A stretch of DNA of 36,312 nucleotides, from positions 1 through 36,312 of the forward strand of contig JAGGSN010000148.1 in assembly GCA_021159005.1 (NCBI GenBank), given 5' to 3'. This stretch comes from Candidatus Zixiibacteriota bacterium (GTDB taxonomy: Bacteria; Zixibacteria; MSB-5A5; UBA10806; 4484-95). The notes below the pieces were generated by a model that was given only the letters and a program-made list of their open reading frames with translations, did not search any database and had not been told where the DNA came from. Position numbers and translations under genes: made by a program. This document shows, piece by piece, positions 7,972 through 16,715 of the stretch. Each line of letters starts with the position of its first letter. Positions within the stretch are counted from its first letter, which is position 1.

Positions 7972-9474
7972 ATGAACATTAATAGTGGAAAACATTTAAA
8001 TCAGATTTCTGGCGCGCCCCGGAAAACCTACCTAACCACAAAAACCTTATGGATTGCCAGCCTGCTGACTCTCTGTCTTGTTGGCGGGCTTGCGATTGCC
8101 TTTGTTCAGCCGCTTATAATAATAGGGGCAATCGGAGGCATAATTGGCGCTATGTCGCTTATATTCCATCCCTTCCTTGGAGTTCTCGGCTATATTACAT
8201 TTGAATATGGCAACATGGCAAAGATGATTCCGGCACTTGGCGCTATCCACAGCGGCAAAATAATCATTGTCCTAACTTTACTAATATGGGTAATACGCTC
8301 AAAAATGAAAGGGCAGATAAATTTTGTCAGCGATAAACTTAATTGGGTTATGTACATTTGGTTAATAACAGCTATCATATCTACTCAAGCAGCTATGGAT
8401 TTAGACAAATCTATTCAAGGAGTTATCGATTTACTTAAATGGCTGATTATCTATATCATGATTATAAATATAGTGGACGATCAGCCTAAATGGCGCATGT
8501 CAATGTGGCTTCTGTTATTGCTGAATTTCAAAATGAGCCAACATCAAATTAGAGCTTATGGTGCAGGGTTAGCGGCGTCCGGAAGTTTCCAGAGCCATTT
8601 TATCAGAGAGGGAATGGGCAGCGGCAGTAGTTCTTTTTTCGGAAATGCCGGCGATTTTGGTGTGGCAATGTGTGTTGTTGTACCTTTGGCATTTTACCTA
8701 ATGAAAGCCGAGAAAAATACAATATTGAAAATAATCGGGTTAATCTTTACTATCTTTTTTACTGTGTCGCTTGTAAAAAGCGGCGCGCGGGGTAGTATAG
8801 TCGGCTTTGCGGTTATCGCTTTGATTTTTTGGCTAAAGTCATCTTATAAATTGCCGACTGCAGTTTCAATTATTCTATTAGCAGCAACCTATTGGGTAAG
8901 CGCTCCGGATGTCGTAAAAAATAGATTTATAGCCGCCACCGAAGAGGAAAAAGATAATACATCCGCCCATAGGCTTCTGCTATGGAAAACAGGTATTAAT
9001 ATGTTTCTTGACCATCCTCTTACTGGAATAGGAATTAACAATTTCCACGAAAGCGCAGGAAGATACTACTTGCATGGCGAAGATAGAGCCGGGGCGTTAG
9101 AGCCTCATAATATTTTCATAAAAGCTATCTCCGAGTTGGGGCTTGTGGGCATAACCTGCGTGCTTTCTGCTATCTTTCTGATTTTTCTGCGCAATCGCCA
9201 AATCCGTAAGCTTCTGATAAAACATAATATGAAAAACGATTTTATATATAATTTCAGCCATGGCTTGGATTTGGCCTTGGTCGGCTATATTACATCCGGC
9301 TCATTTATTACCGTATTATATTATCCGCATCTGTTTATCATAATGGCTTTTACTGCTTCACTATATAATATTACTGCTAAAAGGATTGAGCAAAAGCTTG
9401 ACTTGATTGAACCGGAAAATAAAAATATAAATACATCCGCCAAGTTCGCGCTTTCGACAAACTCCAAGCCTTAA
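7972..9474 (+). CDS. O-antigen ligase / Wzy-like polymerase (O-glycosylation ligase type)
   Basis: This 500-residue membrane protein has about 11 to 12 hydrophobic segments and a large periplasmic loop. The Wzy_C signature is clear: 'KSGARGSIVGFAVIALIFW', then 'HRLLLWKTGINMFLDHPLTGIGINNF' and 'EPHNIFIKAISELGLVG', with the conserved H in the EPHN motif. The segment 'YIWLITAIISTQAAMDLDKS' recalls the O-glycosylation-ligase branch found beside exosortase systems. It would polymerise repeat units or transfer them to a lipid or protein acceptor at the periplasmic face. Which of these it does cannot be settled from sequence. It is the only Wzy/WaaL candidate in the window. Confidence 0.87.
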   Translation: MNINSGKHLNQISGAPRKTYLTTKTLWIASLLTLCLVGGLAIAFVQPLIIIGAIGGIIGAMSLIFHPFLGVLGYITFEYGNMAKMIPALGAIHSGKIIIVLTLLIWVIRSKMKGQINFVSDKLNWVMYIWLITAIISTQAAMDLDKSIQGVIDLLKWLIIYIMIINIVDDQPKWRMSMWLLLLLNFKMSQHQIRAYGAGLAASGSFQSHFIREGMGSGSSSFFGNAGDFGVAMCVVVPLAFYLMKAEKNTILKIIGLIFTIFFTVSLVKSGARGSIVGFAVIALIFWLKSSYKLPTAVSIILLAATYWVSAPDVVKNRFIAATEEEKDNTSAHRLLLWKTGINMFLDHPLTGIGINNFHESAGRYYLHGEDRAGALEPHNIFIKAISELGLVGITCVLSAIFLIFLRNRQIRKLLIKHNMKNDFIYNFSHGLDLALVGYITSGSFITVLYYPHLFIIMAFTASLYNITAKRIEQKLDLIEPENKNINTSAKFALSTNSKP

Positions 9475-9516
9475 TAATTTGAATAAAAACTATACTAAAA
9501 TATTCAGGTTGAAAAA

Positions 9517-10653
9517 TTGACTGAGAATAAAATAAAAATCCTTCATATCTGCGAAACATCCGGAACCGGCGGCGCTGAGACTGTTCTTCTGAATATCGTC
9601 AATAATCTTGATAAGGATATCTATCACTCATCGGTTGTCCTATTCCAAACCGGCTGGCTTTATGAAAAGCTGATTGAGAAGGGAATCGAGACATATATTC
9701 TTGAAAGCTGCCGTTCGTTTGACTTGAGTTTGATTAATAGAATACGGCAGATAATTAAGAAATTTAAAATCGAACTGGTTCATTCTCATCTTCCGGATGC
9801 TAATGCCTATAGCTGTTTGGCTGCCAAGTTAGCCGGAACGCCATCAGTCGCAACATATCATGGGAAAATCGCTTTTACCAACAGCATATTCAGTCCCAAT
9901 AATATCAAGCTTTTTTTGGTAAAAACGCTTACTAAAATGGTTGTTTCGGTTTCAGATTTCCTTAAAGTTGATTTAACTGATAAAGCAGGGTTCCCTATGG
10001 CTAAAGTTCAAACGATTTATAATGGCGTTGATTGGAAACAGTTTGATAACCCTATTGATATATCAGTTAAAAAAGGAGAGCTTGGGTTCAAATCGGATGA
10101 AATATTAGTGGGCATGGTTGCCAATATAAGACCTGCGAAAGGATATGAGTATTTTATCCGCGCTGCCAGATTAATTGCGGATAAAAAACCAAAGGCAAGA
10201 TTTCTTATATTTGGGGATGGACCTGATAACCTTAAGCAGATAATCTATGACGAAATTTCAAAACTCAATCTTAACGGTATTGTGAAAATTATGGGCTTCA
10301 GAGAAGATATACCCGATATATTGCCAATTCTTGATATCTTTATGCTTTCCTCAATCAACGAGGGCTTATCGATTGCGACTATCGAGGCGATGGGAGCCGG
10401 CGTACCGGTTGTCGCTACTAAAAGCGGCGGACCTGAGGAGATAATTACTGATGGTGAAACAGGTTATCTTGTGCCTGTTCGCGATGAAAAAAGCCTGGCT
10501 CAAAAAGCATTAATTTGCCTGAAAAACCGAGAACTATCTTCGTCCATATCACAACGGGCGAAGGCTCATGTTCGGGAGAAGTTCGGGATTGAAAATATGA
10601 TAAAACAATATGAAGCGGTTTATCAAAAATGTCTTGAGAGGAAAAATCATTAA
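9517..10653 (+). CDS. Family 4 glycosyltransferase
   Basis: This 378-residue GT-B enzyme has an N-terminal acceptor domain starting 'ILHICETSGTGGAETVLLNIV' and a C-terminal donor domain with 'GMVANIRPAKGYEYFIRAA', 'FLIFGDGP' and the E-x7-E motif in 'SSINEGLSIATIEAMGAGVPVVA'. It is a retaining glycosyltransferase that would extend the repeat unit on the cytoplasmic side. The start is a TTG at 9517 with AGGTTGA shortly upstream. No ATG lies near the conserved N-terminus, so the TTG start is well supported. It is followed by a 135-base spacer containing a strong hairpin. Confidence 0.9.
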   Translation: MTENKIKILHICETSGTGGAETVLLNIVNNLDKDIYHSSVVLFQTGWLYEKLIEKGIETYILESCRSFDLSLINRIRQIIKKFKIELVHSHLPDANAYSCLAAKLAGTPSVATYHGKIAFTNSIFSPNNIKLFLVKTLTKMVVSVSDFLKVDLTDKAGFPMAKVQTIYNGVDWKQFDNPIDISVKKGELGFKSDEILVGMVANIRPAKGYEYFIRAARLIADKKPKARFLIFGDGPDNLKQIIYDEISKLNLNGIVKIMGFREDIPDILPILDIFMLSSINEGLSIATIEAMGAGVPVVATKSGGPEEIITDGETGYLVPVRDEKSLAQKALICLKNRELSSSISQRAKAHVREKFGIENMIKQYEAVYQKCLERKNH

Positions 10654-10759
10654 AAATAAATTGATTTGCAATAATTATGCTCTTTACTCTAATTCTGTTA
10701 TGTTCTATTTTAAATGAAAATGTTGATGGTATTAAAATACTAAGAAGAATCGCTTTTAT

Positions 10760-10784
10760 GGCTGCCAAACAACATTTGGCAGCC
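10760..10784. promoter_or_regulatory. Perfect 10-bp hairpin just upstream of the FemAB-like gene
   Basis: GGCTGCCAAA (10760-10769) and TTTGGCAGCC (10775-10784) are exact inverted repeats around a five-base CAACA loop. The stem ends four bases before the ATG at 10789. There is no run of T after it, so it is not a textbook terminator. It would fold over the place where a ribosome binding site should sit for the 10789 start, so it may act as an attenuator or translational control, or protect the RNA end after the upstream gene. Confidence 0.6.
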
Positions 10785-10788
10785 GACT

Positions 10789-11934
10789 ATGTTTATTATG
10801 AAGGATATTGTAGAAATTAACGAAATGAAAAAACTTATGAGTATTTCCAAAACTATAAACTTAATCCCGTTATCCGAGGAAAAGGATAAAATAAAACTAT
10901 GGGATAATTTTGTTGTCAATCATCCCGAGGGAAGATTTTGTCATTTGTCCGGCTATAAGAAAGTGGTGGAAAACTCATATAATTACACGCCATATTATTA
11001 TATGCTTGAAAAAAACGGCACCATTGTAGGCTTAATTCCTTTCTTTGTCAGCAAAAGCATCTTCTTGGGCAAAAAGATGGTTTCTCAGCCATTCTCTGAA
11101 TATGGAGGCTTGCTTTTAGACGATATGACTTCCATGGAGCATGAGGAGGTTTTTAGTGCTGTCAGAGCAGTTATGAGACAGGCAAAAGCAGGTCTTGCCG
11201 AAATTCATGGCGGGTTTGGCATTCCGGAAAGCGAAAGGAATAAACATCTAATGCCTATAGCCCCGCATTTCCGCGCTGTCATAACGCTTGACATGGATGC
11301 CGAGACTTTCTTCACTAAAAAGATTAATCGCATGGTGCGTAAAGCGGTTCGCAAGGCAGAACGCAATAATGTTATTTGTTATGAAAAATCTGACCCGGAG
11401 ATGGTTAGCAAATATTTCTATCCCTTATTTTTGCTATCAATGAAACGGCTGGGAGTTCCGGCTCATCCCTTGTCATATTATACTGGTTTTTGCAAACATC
11501 TAAAAGATAACCTGAAAATATTCTGGGCTGAATACGACAATAAAATAATCGCTGCCCTTTTGGGATTTACCGTAGGCAAAGGGATTCATATAATCAACAT
11601 AGTATCAGACTCCGCCTATTGGGATAAACGCCCTAATGATCTCTGCCATTGGCGTTTTATAAAATGGGGCATTGAAAACAATTACGAGTTTTTCGATATG
11701 GGTTCTGTTCGATATGACGGTCAGGAGAAATTCAAGAAAAAATGGGGTATAGAACTTATGGATTATAATCATTATCTTATAAATATCGATCCCAATAAAA
11801 AAATGCCTTCAGGCAGCTCTTTTGATTCCTCATCGAAAACAATGAGGCTTTTCAGCACTGCCTGGAATAAGTGTATTCCACTGCCATTAACGAGATACAT
11901 AGGGCCAATAGTTAGAAAACAATTAGCGCGCTAA
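10789..11934 (+). CDS. FemAB-like GNAT-fold protein, exosortase-locus type
   Basis: This 381-residue protein has the double-GNAT organisation of FemAB-like aminoacyl or acyl transferases. An N-terminal half contains 'GRFCHLSGYKKVVENSYNY' and 'FSEYGGLLLDD'. A basic linker 'KKINRMVRKAVRKAERNNV' follows near residues 180-200. The C-terminal half has 'AALLGFTVGKGIHIINIVSDS', 'NDLCHWRFIKWGIENN' and 'DMGSVRYDGQEKFKKKWG'. The same layout is seen in FemAB-like proteins of exosortase/PEP-CTERM polysaccharide loci. FemAB proteins attach amino acids from aminoacyl-tRNA. This one more probably forms an amide on an amino sugar, but that is inference. Starts at 10798 and 10837 are also possible, because no ribosome binding site marks the 10789 ATG. 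Confidence 0.82.
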   Translation: MFIMKDIVEINEMKKLMSISKTINLIPLSEEKDKIKLWDNFVVNHPEGRFCHLSGYKKVVENSYNYTPYYYMLEKNGTIVGLIPFFVSKSIFLGKKMVSQPFSEYGGLLLDDMTSMEHEEVFSAVRAVMRQAKAGLAEIHGGFGIPESERNKHLMPIAPHFRAVITLDMDAETFFTKKINRMVRKAVRKAERNNVICYEKSDPEMVSKYFYPLFLLSMKRLGVPAHPLSYYTGFCKHLKDNLKIFWAEYDNKIIAALLGFTVGKGIHIINIVSDSAYWDKRPNDLCHWRFIKWGIENNYEFFDMGSVRYDGQEKFKKKWGIELMDYNHYLINIDPNKKMPSGSSFDSSSKTMRLFSTAWNKCIPLPLTRYIGPIVRKQLAR

Positions 11935-12001
11935 GCAGCAATGTTCGAAAGCAGCAATCATTTGAAGTCATCCGTAAACGCCTTTATTCGGTAATTATAT
12001 T

Positions 12002-13204
12002 ATGCTATATTTATTGCCTCCCGCCGGTTTTCCCATATCATTTGCCGATATACTCAAAATAATCAAAGCTCGCGCCAATTCAGAGAAATATTCCGAGATG
12101 TTCAAAACCAAGATTGCAGAACATACAGGAGCAAAACATTGTTTCCTTTTCAACTTGGGAAGAACCTCCCTTTATCATATTCTAAAAGCTCTAATCGAAC
12201 TATCGGATTCATCAAAAACCGATGTCGTTATCCCTTCCTATACATGCTTTACAGTAGCTGCGCCAATCGCCAGACTCGGGCTTAAGATACGGCCAGTTGA
12301 CATAGACCCGATGACTATGGATTTTGATTATGAGAAACTGTCAAGGCTCGATTTCGAGAAAGTTCTGGCAATTGTCCCCAGCAGTCTGTTTGGTATTATC
12401 AGCGATTGGGATAAATTATTATCAATCAAACAACATAACGATATTTACCTTATTGATGATGCCGCTCAGGCGATGGGTTCATGCTATCATGACAAGCCAG
12501 CTGGTAGTTTTGGTGATGCCGGTATATTCAGCCTTGACCGAGGCAAACCTCTCTCGACATATTTAGGCGGGTTAATGGTTACTAACGATGACGAGATTGC
12601 AGATAGAGTAAAAAAAGCCGCTGATGATTTGAAATTGCCCGGTATTAAAGATGAACTGATGATAGTTATTAAAATAATTCTTTATGCTATGATGTTAAAC
12701 GCAAGATTATTCTGGCTTCCCAATAAAATACCTTTTCTTAAATTGGGACAAACTTTCTTTGATGAACAATTCAATATGGGGCTTTTATCTGACCTGCAAA
12801 GCTGCGCCGGCGCTGTTATGTTTTCCAAACTCGATAGTTTCAATGCTATTCGCGTAAAGAACGCTAAAGCGATTTGTGATGGATTATCGAAAGATGACCG
12901 CTACCGCATCCCCGGGTACAGTCAAACCAATTGCCCTGTTTACCTGCGTTTGCCCATACTGGCGCGAAATAAACAGGAACGTGATTGGGCTATTGCCGCA
13001 CTTGGAAAAAGGGGGATAAAGGCAAGCGCAATGTACCCATCGACAATAAATCAGATAGAAGGAATAGAAAAATATTTAGCCGGCCAGGAAGGTAGCTTTG
13101 AAGGCGCTCAGACTGTAGTAGATCGGCTTTTCACATTGCCGACACATCCGTATGTAAGAAGCAATGATATAGAAAAAATCATCGATTGCCTGACTATAAG
13201 GTAA
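12002..13204 (+). CDS. DegT/DnrJ/EryC1-family PLP aminotransferase
   Basis: The 400-residue protein has the sugar-aminotransferase layout. 'FNLGRTSLYHIL' lies near residues 50-61 and 'VVIPSYTCFTVAAPI' near 75-89. 'LIDDAAQAMGS' gives D153 and Q156 for the PLP ring. 'FSLDRGKPLSTYLGG' places the Schiff-base lysine at K182. The usual 'FSFxxxK' is altered to 'FSLDRGK' but the lysine is kept. It would convert a keto-sugar nucleotide to an amino sugar, supplying a group that can then be acylated or amidated. It starts a run of nine closely packed genes (to 21547). The first base of the next gene lies seven bases beyond the end of this one. Confidence 0.88.
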   Translation: MLYLLPPAGFPISFADILKIIKARANSEKYSEMFKTKIAEHTGAKHCFLFNLGRTSLYHILKALIELSDSSKTDVVIPSYTCFTVAAPIARLGLKIRPVDIDPMTMDFDYEKLSRLDFEKVLAIVPSSLFGIISDWDKLLSIKQHNDIYLIDDAAQAMGSCYHDKPAGSFGDAGIFSLDRGKPLSTYLGGLMVTNDDEIADRVKKAADDLKLPGIKDELMIVIKIILYAMMLNARLFWLPNKIPFLKLGQTFFDEQFNMGLLSDLQSCAGAVMFSKLDSFNAIRVKNAKAICDGLSKDDRYRIPGYSQTNCPVYLRLPILARNKQERDWAIAALGKRGIKASAMYPSTINQIEGIEKYLAGQEGSFEGAQTVVDRLFTLPTHPYVRSNDIEKIIDCLTIR

Positions 13205-13210
13205 GGTAAA

Positions 13211-14287
13211 TTGACGGCATTTATTAAAAGGCTTATTAAACATCTGTTGGCGGTTTGTATCTATTATTCCGGCTTGCTGTCGTTTTTCGATATCATCAAA
13301 AGACTGACTTCAACGCCGGATGATTTTTCTATTCTGATGTATCACTGTGTCTTAGGGGATACAGCTAAGGAGAGAGAATATCTTCAAGACGGCATGATAG
13401 TCTCAGAGAATATATTCGAAAAGCAGATTGCTTATCTTTCTCATAACTATAATATCATCGCTTTTGATGAGCTTGTGAATTTATTGAAGGCTGAGAAAAG
13501 ACCGCCTCGCAAAACCGTATGTATAACTTTCGATGATGGCTGGCGCGATAATTATAATTGCGCATATCCAATACTAAAAAAACACAACATACCGGCTATG
13601 ATTTTTTTGCCTACTGATTTTATCAATACCGGCAAGTTATTCTGGTTTATAAAAGTTATAATCGCCCTATCCGATAATTATAATTTAAGCGATGGACTGG
13701 CTGATATCTTTGATAAGGTCAAACAAGAATTCGATGATAGAGATGCGGCGAATCTGCCTCAGGCTAACGATATTGTTGATATTGGAGATAATCCTGACAA
13801 ATTGATTGAAAAACTCAAACAGTATGACCTTGAGGTTTCGGATAGGATTATTGATTTGATGTTATCTAAAAGCGGTCAACATACTGATAAAAAACGCTGG
13901 ACATTATCCTGGGATGAGATTAATGAGATGATGCGAAACAATATCGATTTTGGCTCGCATGGCCAATCTCATAAAATTATGACTTTACTGCCGCCCGATG
14001 AAGTTCGAAAGGAAATGGTAAAATCGAAAGAGATTATTGAAAAAAATACAAATCGCCCTATTCAAGTCTTCTCATATCCTAATGGCGATTATAATGCCGA
14101 TACGAAAATATTAGCGCAAAAAGCCGGATATAAAAGCGCAGTCGCAACATCCGGATGCGAGCCAGCCGGAGATAAGCCCGACCTGTTTGCTCTAAGAAGA
14201 ACAGGCATTCATGATGGCGTATCAACTGGCATTACAGGCAGGTTTTCTAAAGCGATGTTTGCTTGCTATCTTAAGAGGATATTCTGA
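13211..14287 (+). CDS. Polysaccharide deacetylase (NodB-type, carbohydrate esterase 4)
   Basis: This 358-residue protein has the CE4 metal motif 'ITFDDGWRDNY' with D108 and D109, and the HxxxH motif 'SHGQSH' (H250, H254). 'VFSYPNGDYN' follows as the later active-site segment. An insertion of about 85 residues separates the first two motifs, longer than in short NodB enzymes. An N-terminal hydrophobic stretch (about 8-28) can anchor it. It would remove N-acetyl groups from hexosamines in the polymer, exposing amines. The start is a TTG at 13211, with AAGGT at 13203-13207 overlapping the previous stop. No ATG precedes the conserved 'ILMYHCV'. Confidence 0.88.
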   Translation: MTAFIKRLIKHLLAVCIYYSGLLSFFDIIKRLTSTPDDFSILMYHCVLGDTAKEREYLQDGMIVSENIFEKQIAYLSHNYNIIAFDELVNLLKAEKRPPRKTVCITFDDGWRDNYNCAYPILKKHNIPAMIFLPTDFINTGKLFWFIKVIIALSDNYNLSDGLADIFDKVKQEFDDRDAANLPQANDIVDIGDNPDKLIEKLKQYDLEVSDRIIDLMLSKSGQHTDKKRWTLSWDEINEMMRNNIDFGSHGQSHKIMTLLPPDEVRKEMVKSKEIIEKNTNRPIQVFSYPNGDYNADTKILAQKAGYKSAVATSGCEPAGDKPDLFALRRTGIHDGVSTGITGRFSKAMFACYLKRIF

Positions 14288-14317
14288 TAATGGCATTTTT
14301 AAACGGATTAATAAAAT

Positions 14318-15538
14318 ATGCGTAGAATACTTGCAGCAGACGGCCACCAGCGATCAACTCTTGCCCTCGTTCGTTCGTTGGGCAAAAAAGGGATAGCAGT
14401 TTCTGTCGCCGAGGACAGGCATCCATGTCTGGCATCGAAATCCAAATACTGCCGCAGCCGGGTAATTTACGCATCGCCGGAGGAAAATCCCCTCAAGTTT
14501 ATCGAGGATATTAAAAATGAGCTAAAAAATAACGACTATGATATGCTCATCCCGATGACAGATATAACATGCTTCTTAGCTAATGAACATGCAGAAGAAC
14601 TATCGCAATATACGCATATTTCTATGCCGCCCCCTGAAATTTATAAAAAAGCTCAGGATAAGGGCGAGGTGATTAAGCTATGTAAATCGTTGGATGTGCC
14701 AACACCGGCAACCTATTTTATAGAAAATCTGGATGATGCGAAGAAGCTGGCAAAGAGTTTAAAATATCCCGTAGTTGTCAAGCCAAGGCTGTCTAAGACA
14801 TTAACATCGAACGGCTGGGTACACGGAAGCATAAGCTATGCACATACTGAAACCGACCTTATTCAAACCTGCAAGAATTGGGATTCCTCTCTGCCGCTGC
14901 CTCTAATTCAGGAAAGAATCGAGGGTCCTGGCGGGGGCGCCTTCCTGCTGTGCAAAGATGGCGAACCGCTGGCAGTATTCTTTCACCGTCGAATTCGTGA
15001 AAAACCACCCTCCGGCGGGGTAAGTGTTTTAAGGGAAAGCGTTCCGGTCGATAAGGCCATGAAAGAATATTCTTTAAAAATTCTCAAGGCTCTTAATTGG
15101 CAGGGCGCGGCTATGGTAGAATTTAAGCTTGACCGGCGAGACAATCTGCCAAAGATTATGGAAATAAATGCTCGATTCTGGGGATCGCTTCAATTGGGCA
15201 TTGACGCGGGTGTTGATTTTCCATATCTATTGTACAGGTCGGTTATGGGCGAGGACGTTCAGCCGATTCTCGATTATAAGGCAGGCATTAAAACGCGATG
15301 GCTGATAGGTGATATTGACCATCTCCTGATTCGTCTGTTTAAGTCTGATAAAAACCTGAATCTGCCTGATGGATTTCCGGGGAAGTTGGCTGTGTTAAAA
15401 GAGTTTTTCAGGTTTTTTCAATCAGGTATGAAATATGAAATACTCAACCGGGACGACTTGAAACCGGCTCTATATGAATTATATGAATATCTGAAGAACA
15501 TTATTAAAGGGATATTGGGAAAGTTGCGCAAGAAATAG
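14318..15538 (+). CDS. ATP-grasp ligase (carbamoyl-phosphate-synthase-like)
   Basis: This 406-residue protein has an N-terminal Rossmann-like domain ('ILAADGHQRSTLALVRSLGKKG') and a central ATP-grasp fold. Lysine K155 sits in 'PVVVKPR', a glycine-rich loop in 'IEGPGGGAFLL', and the metal residues in 'MVEFK' (E268) and 'MEINARFWGS' (E282, N284). ATP-grasp enzymes activate a carboxylate as acyl phosphate and join it to an amine or thiol. Near a deacetylase and an amino-sugar aminotransferase, it could form an amide on a sugar or an amino-acid conjugate. The substrate is not readable. The C-terminal 100 residues are lysine-rich and outside the catalytic fold. Confidence 0.85.
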   Translation: MRRILAADGHQRSTLALVRSLGKKGIAVSVAEDRHPCLASKSKYCRSRVIYASPEENPLKFIEDIKNELKNNDYDMLIPMTDITCFLANEHAEELSQYTHISMPPPEIYKKAQDKGEVIKLCKSLDVPTPATYFIENLDDAKKLAKSLKYPVVVKPRLSKTLTSNGWVHGSISYAHTETDLIQTCKNWDSSLPLPLIQERIEGPGGGAFLLCKDGEPLAVFFHRRIREKPPSGGVSVLRESVPVDKAMKEYSLKILKALNWQGAAMVEFKLDRRDNLPKIMEINARFWGSLQLGIDAGVDFPYLLYRSVMGEDVQPILDYKAGIKTRWLIGDIDHLLIRLFKSDKNLNLPDGFPGKLAVLKEFFRFFQSGMKYEILNRDDLKPALYELYEYLKNIIKGILGKLRKK

Positions 15539-15566
15539 CATTTGAAATAATAGAGGGAATAATTAT

Positions 15567-16715
15567 TTGGACATCATAACGATAATTACTATCATCTTTT
15601 GGGTTTCGCTATTTTTGATATTCTGGACTTATTTTGGCTATTTGTTAATACTGGGCTTGTTATCCCTGTTTTTCACCAAAAAGGTCAACCGTCAGGATTA
15701 TTACCCGGAGGTAAGCCTGATTATCACAGCCTATAACGAAGAGAAGCGGATTAAGCAGAAGATTGAAAATACGTTAGCTCTTTCGTATCCGAAAGAAAAG
15801 CTGGACATCATTGTTGTTTCGGATGGCTCTACCGACCGAACGGAGGAAATTATCAGCCAGTTTCAGAGTCGGGGCGTACGGCTTCATTCAATACCATCCC
15901 GTCATGGCAAACACTATGGCCAGAATGAGGGAATTAAAATCGCCAAATATGACATTCTTGTTTTTACTGATGCCGCAACATTTTTAGAAAATAACGCTAT
16001 TGAAAAAATCTCCCGCAATTTTGCCGACTCCAAAATCGGCTGCGTATCGGGGTTCGATAAAATTAAGGGCGATGATAATAATATTCAGGGTGAGGGCGCC
16101 TATGTTAAATATGAAATGATATTGAGAACATTAGAAAGCGCAGTAGACTCATTGATTGGCGTATCGGGTTCATTCTTTGCGATACGAAAGCATCTATGCA
16201 ATAACTGGCCAATTCATCTTTCAAGCGATTTTTTTACGCCGATTATTACTTATATGAACGGGTTTAGAATAATTCTGGAGAAAGAGGCAATCGGCTATTA
16301 TGAAGTTCTTCAACAGCCGGAAAAGGAATTCATCAGAAAGGTGCGGACTATTGTTCATGGTATGAGCGTGTTTTTTAAATTCAGACGTATTGCTAACCCG
16401 TTTAGGTACGGGACATATTCCATTCAGGTATTGACACATAAACTATCTCGCTGGTTAGTACCAATCTACTTAATAATGTTTTTTCTGTCTAATTTATTGT
16501 TAATTAATCAGCATTTAATTTTTATAGCGGTTTTTATCGCGCAGGTAGTATTCTATGCTCTTGCGCTATTTGCTTCACTTAATAAAAAGCTTAAGGATAC
16601 CATATTTTTTAAAATCCCGCTGTTTTTTGTTATGGTCAATTATTCTATCCTTGTAGCCTGGTACTATTTTTTCCGTGGTGAAAGATTTATTGTATGGAAA
16701 CCGACAGAAAGATAA
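15567..16715 (+). CDS. Membrane-anchored family 2 glycosyltransferase
   Basis: The 382-residue protein has one N-terminal membrane segment (about 10-35), a cytoplasmic GT2 domain and two to three C-terminal membrane segments (about 295-370), the pattern of processive or cellulose-synthase-like GT2 enzymes. Motifs are 'VSLIITAYNEEKRI', 'IIVVSDGSTDRTEEI' and 'ILVFTDAATFLE'. It lacks the QxxRW motif of true processive synthases; 'RRIANPFRYG' is not a clear match. It probably adds a sugar to the lipid-linked intermediate. The start is TTG at 15567, with GAGGG at 15553-15557 giving a good ribosome binding site. The 3' end overlaps the next gene by 22 bases. Confidence 0.88.
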   Translation: MDIITIITIIFWVSLFLIFWTYFGYLLILGLLSLFFTKKVNRQDYYPEVSLIITAYNEEKRIKQKIENTLALSYPKEKLDIIVVSDGSTDRTEEIISQFQSRGVRLHSIPSRHGKHYGQNEGIKIAKYDILVFTDAATFLENNAIEKISRNFADSKIGCVSGFDKIKGDDNNIQGEGAYVKYEMILRTLESAVDSLIGVSGSFFAIRKHLCNNWPIHLSSDFFTPIITYMNGFRIILEKEAIGYYEVLQQPEKEFIRKVRTIVHGMSVFFKFRRIANPFRYGTYSIQVLTHKLSRWLVPIYLIMFFLSNLLLINQHLIFIAVFIAQVVFYALALFASLNKKLKDTIFFKIPLFFVMVNYSILVAWYYFFRGERFIVWKPTER

